The position numbers and the translations under genes are program-made. Positions 63,465-64,000 of a DNA stretch of 64,000 nt are shown here, piece after piece. Positions within the stretch are counted from its first letter, which is position 1, and every line of letters starts with the position of its first letter. The notes under the pieces are model-generated. The model was not told where the DNA came from. It saw only the letters and a program-made list of their open reading frames with translations, and did no database searches. Origin of the DNA: Streptomyces caelestis (GTDB lineage Bacteria > Actinomycetota > Actinomycetes > Streptomycetales > Streptomycetaceae); the NCBI RefSeq assembly GCF_014205255.1, contig NZ_JACHNE010000001.1:1178001-1242000 (forward strand), written 5' to 3'.

Positions 63465-63509
63465 GGTGGACCACCCTCCGAGGTGAACCACCTTCTGAGG
63501 TGGACCACC
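63465..63509. promoter_or_regulatory. Three phased GGTGGACCACC palindromes upstream of the TenA-like gene
   Basis: GGTGGACCACC at 63465-63475, GGTGAACCACC at 63482-63492 and GGTGGACCACC at 63499-63509 are spaced exactly 17 bp apart. Two are perfect 11-bp palindromes about the central base. They look like a tandem operator or array of regulator sites upstream of the minus-strand gene starting at 63367. Confidence 0.65.
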
Positions 63510-63731
63510 TTCTGACCGGGGGCGAAAGCGGGCACGGTCCATGGCGACTTCGTGCGGACCCTCGGTGTCCGTTCCCGACGGACGCGCCCGCGAGGATGTT
63601 CTTCCAGGCGAGCCCGCCGCCGGACCACGAGCGTTACTTCGAGGAACTGCCGGAGATCCCCGCAACGAGGCCCCGCCGCGGGTCAAGGCCGGCTTCCACT
63701 CCGCCGTCCCTTCGGCGAGGCCAGGCCCCGG
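63510..63731. other. Gene-free stretch between the palindromes and the acyl-CoA dehydrogenase
   Basis: GC-rich DNA without a supported gene. A short plus-strand segment (AMFFQASPPPDHERYFEELP-like, about 63595-63655) reads as if it were left over from a protein, possibly the end of a cupin, but is too short to classify. Confidence 0.4.
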
Positions 63732-64000
63732 TTACCGGATCGTCATGCCCGACAGCGTCCGCGCGATCACCAGGCGCTGGATCTCGCTGGTGCCTTCGAA
63801 GATCGTGTAGATCGCCGCGTCCCGGTGCATCCGCTCCACCGGGTACTCCCGCGTGTAGCCGTTACCGCCCAGGATCTGGATCGCCTGGGCGGTGACCTTC
63901 TTGGCCGTCTCGCTCGCGAACAGCTTGGACATCGAGCCCTCGGCCGCCGTGAACGGCTTGCCGTTGACCGCCATCCAGGAGGCGCGCCAGACGAGGAGCC
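63732..64000 (-). CDS. Acyl-CoA dehydrogenase, C-terminal part (gene continues beyond window)
   Basis: The minus-strand frame enters from the right edge and ends at 63732. It reads [20 protein letters not shown], then [40 protein letters not shown] and RTLSGMTIR, the C-terminal FAD-contact and GTSEIQR motifs of acyl-CoA dehydrogenases. The ATG inside (63974) is not a start; the gene begins to the right of the window. Confidence 0.93.
   Translation of the reverse strand, partial: LLVWRASWMAVNGKPFTAAEGSMSKLFASETAKKVTAQAIQILGGNGYTREYPVERMHRDAAIYTIFEGTSEIQRLVIARTLSGMTIR

Noticed and set aside
63191..63895. Plus-strand frame over the TenA-like upstream region containing a FFQASPPPDHERYFEELP segment
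   Set aside because: Only about 20 residues look protein-like; the rest is antisense to known genes or low complexity. A decayed cupin is possible but not supported.

Overview
The window is a 64 kb piece of a high-GC actinobacterial chromosome, almost certainly Streptomyces. The reasons are the strong third-position GC bias, frequent GTG starts, a conservon (cvnA-D signalling operon), a type B L31 gene without zinc ligands, a xylAB-ROK cluster, DUF5709, DUF6397 and DUF6213 proteins, and repeat elements typical of Streptomyces intergenic DNA. I see no tRNA, rRNA, CRISPR array or prophage. It reads as chromosome-core to subtelomeric housekeeping DNA with a few accessory insertions.

Layout. 1-4.4 kb, minus strand: the N-terminal part of an RbsA-like sugar ABC ATPase, downstream of a large GAF/SpoIIE-phosphatase/HATPase signalling protein. 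4.5-9.1 kb: a YjbQ-family gene, then a plus-strand sulfonate-type ABC transporter (ssuCBA order) preceded by an apparently leaderless 27-codon ORF ending in cysteine codons, probably a cysteine-sensing attenuator, and followed by a flavin monooxygenase. 9.4-16 kb: MltG-like protein, MarR-controlled ABC exporter, DctA-type symporter and a secreted PNGase A-like protein. 16.2-19.8 kb: a two-gene ABC exporter whose subunits have lost complementary ATPase motifs. 20-27 kb: DUF5709, L31, membrane hydrolase, Ski2-like helicase, acyl-CoA thioesterase, a chimeric pseudogene, a 45-bp tandem-repeat tract, an Fpg/Nei glycosylase and a VOC protein. 27-34.5 kb: DUF6397, a lone roadblock protein, a PPOX oxidoreductase, the cvnDCBA conservon and a MHYT sensor. 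34.6-42.5 kb: a methyltransferase, DUF2236 and small hypotheticals, and an SNF2 helicase overlapping a SWIM zinc-finger gene.

42.7-46.7 kb: the xylose block, with xylA divergent from xylB and a ROK regulator. 47-49.2 kb: a Tat-type amidase, DUF5519, and a methyltransferase fused to a NUDIX domain. 49.2-51.0 kb: an accessory island in which two transposase remnants share 271-bp inverted repeats with only two mismatches and bracket a secreted protein gene. 51.1-53.6 kb: a phosphodiester glycosidase-like secreted protein, a small membrane protein and a PLC/GDPD-like secreted protein. 53.8-57.1 kb: an overlapping operon of a quinone oxidoreductase and two acyl-CoA dehydrogenases. 57.2-62.6 kb: an XRE-cupin regulator divergent from a TrxR-like oxidoreductase, an ATP-dependent DNA ligase overlapping a NUDIX gene, an aldehyde dehydrogenase and DUF6213. 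62.7-64 kb: a TenA-like protein with three phased palindromes upstream, and the C-terminal end of another acyl-CoA dehydrogenase.

A theme of the window is in-frame tandem-repeat expansion. Units of 9, 21, 27, 45, 57 and 63 bp occur in linkers, N-termini and promoter regions of otherwise ordinary genes. The most interesting signals are the leaderless cysteine ORF, the reciprocally degenerate ABC exporter pair, the phased palindromes upstream of the TenA-like gene, the inverted transposase repeats around a secreted protein, a palindromic repeat read through in frame inside an acyl-CoA dehydrogenase, and an ATA codon sitting where the start codon of the SNF2 helicase is expected.
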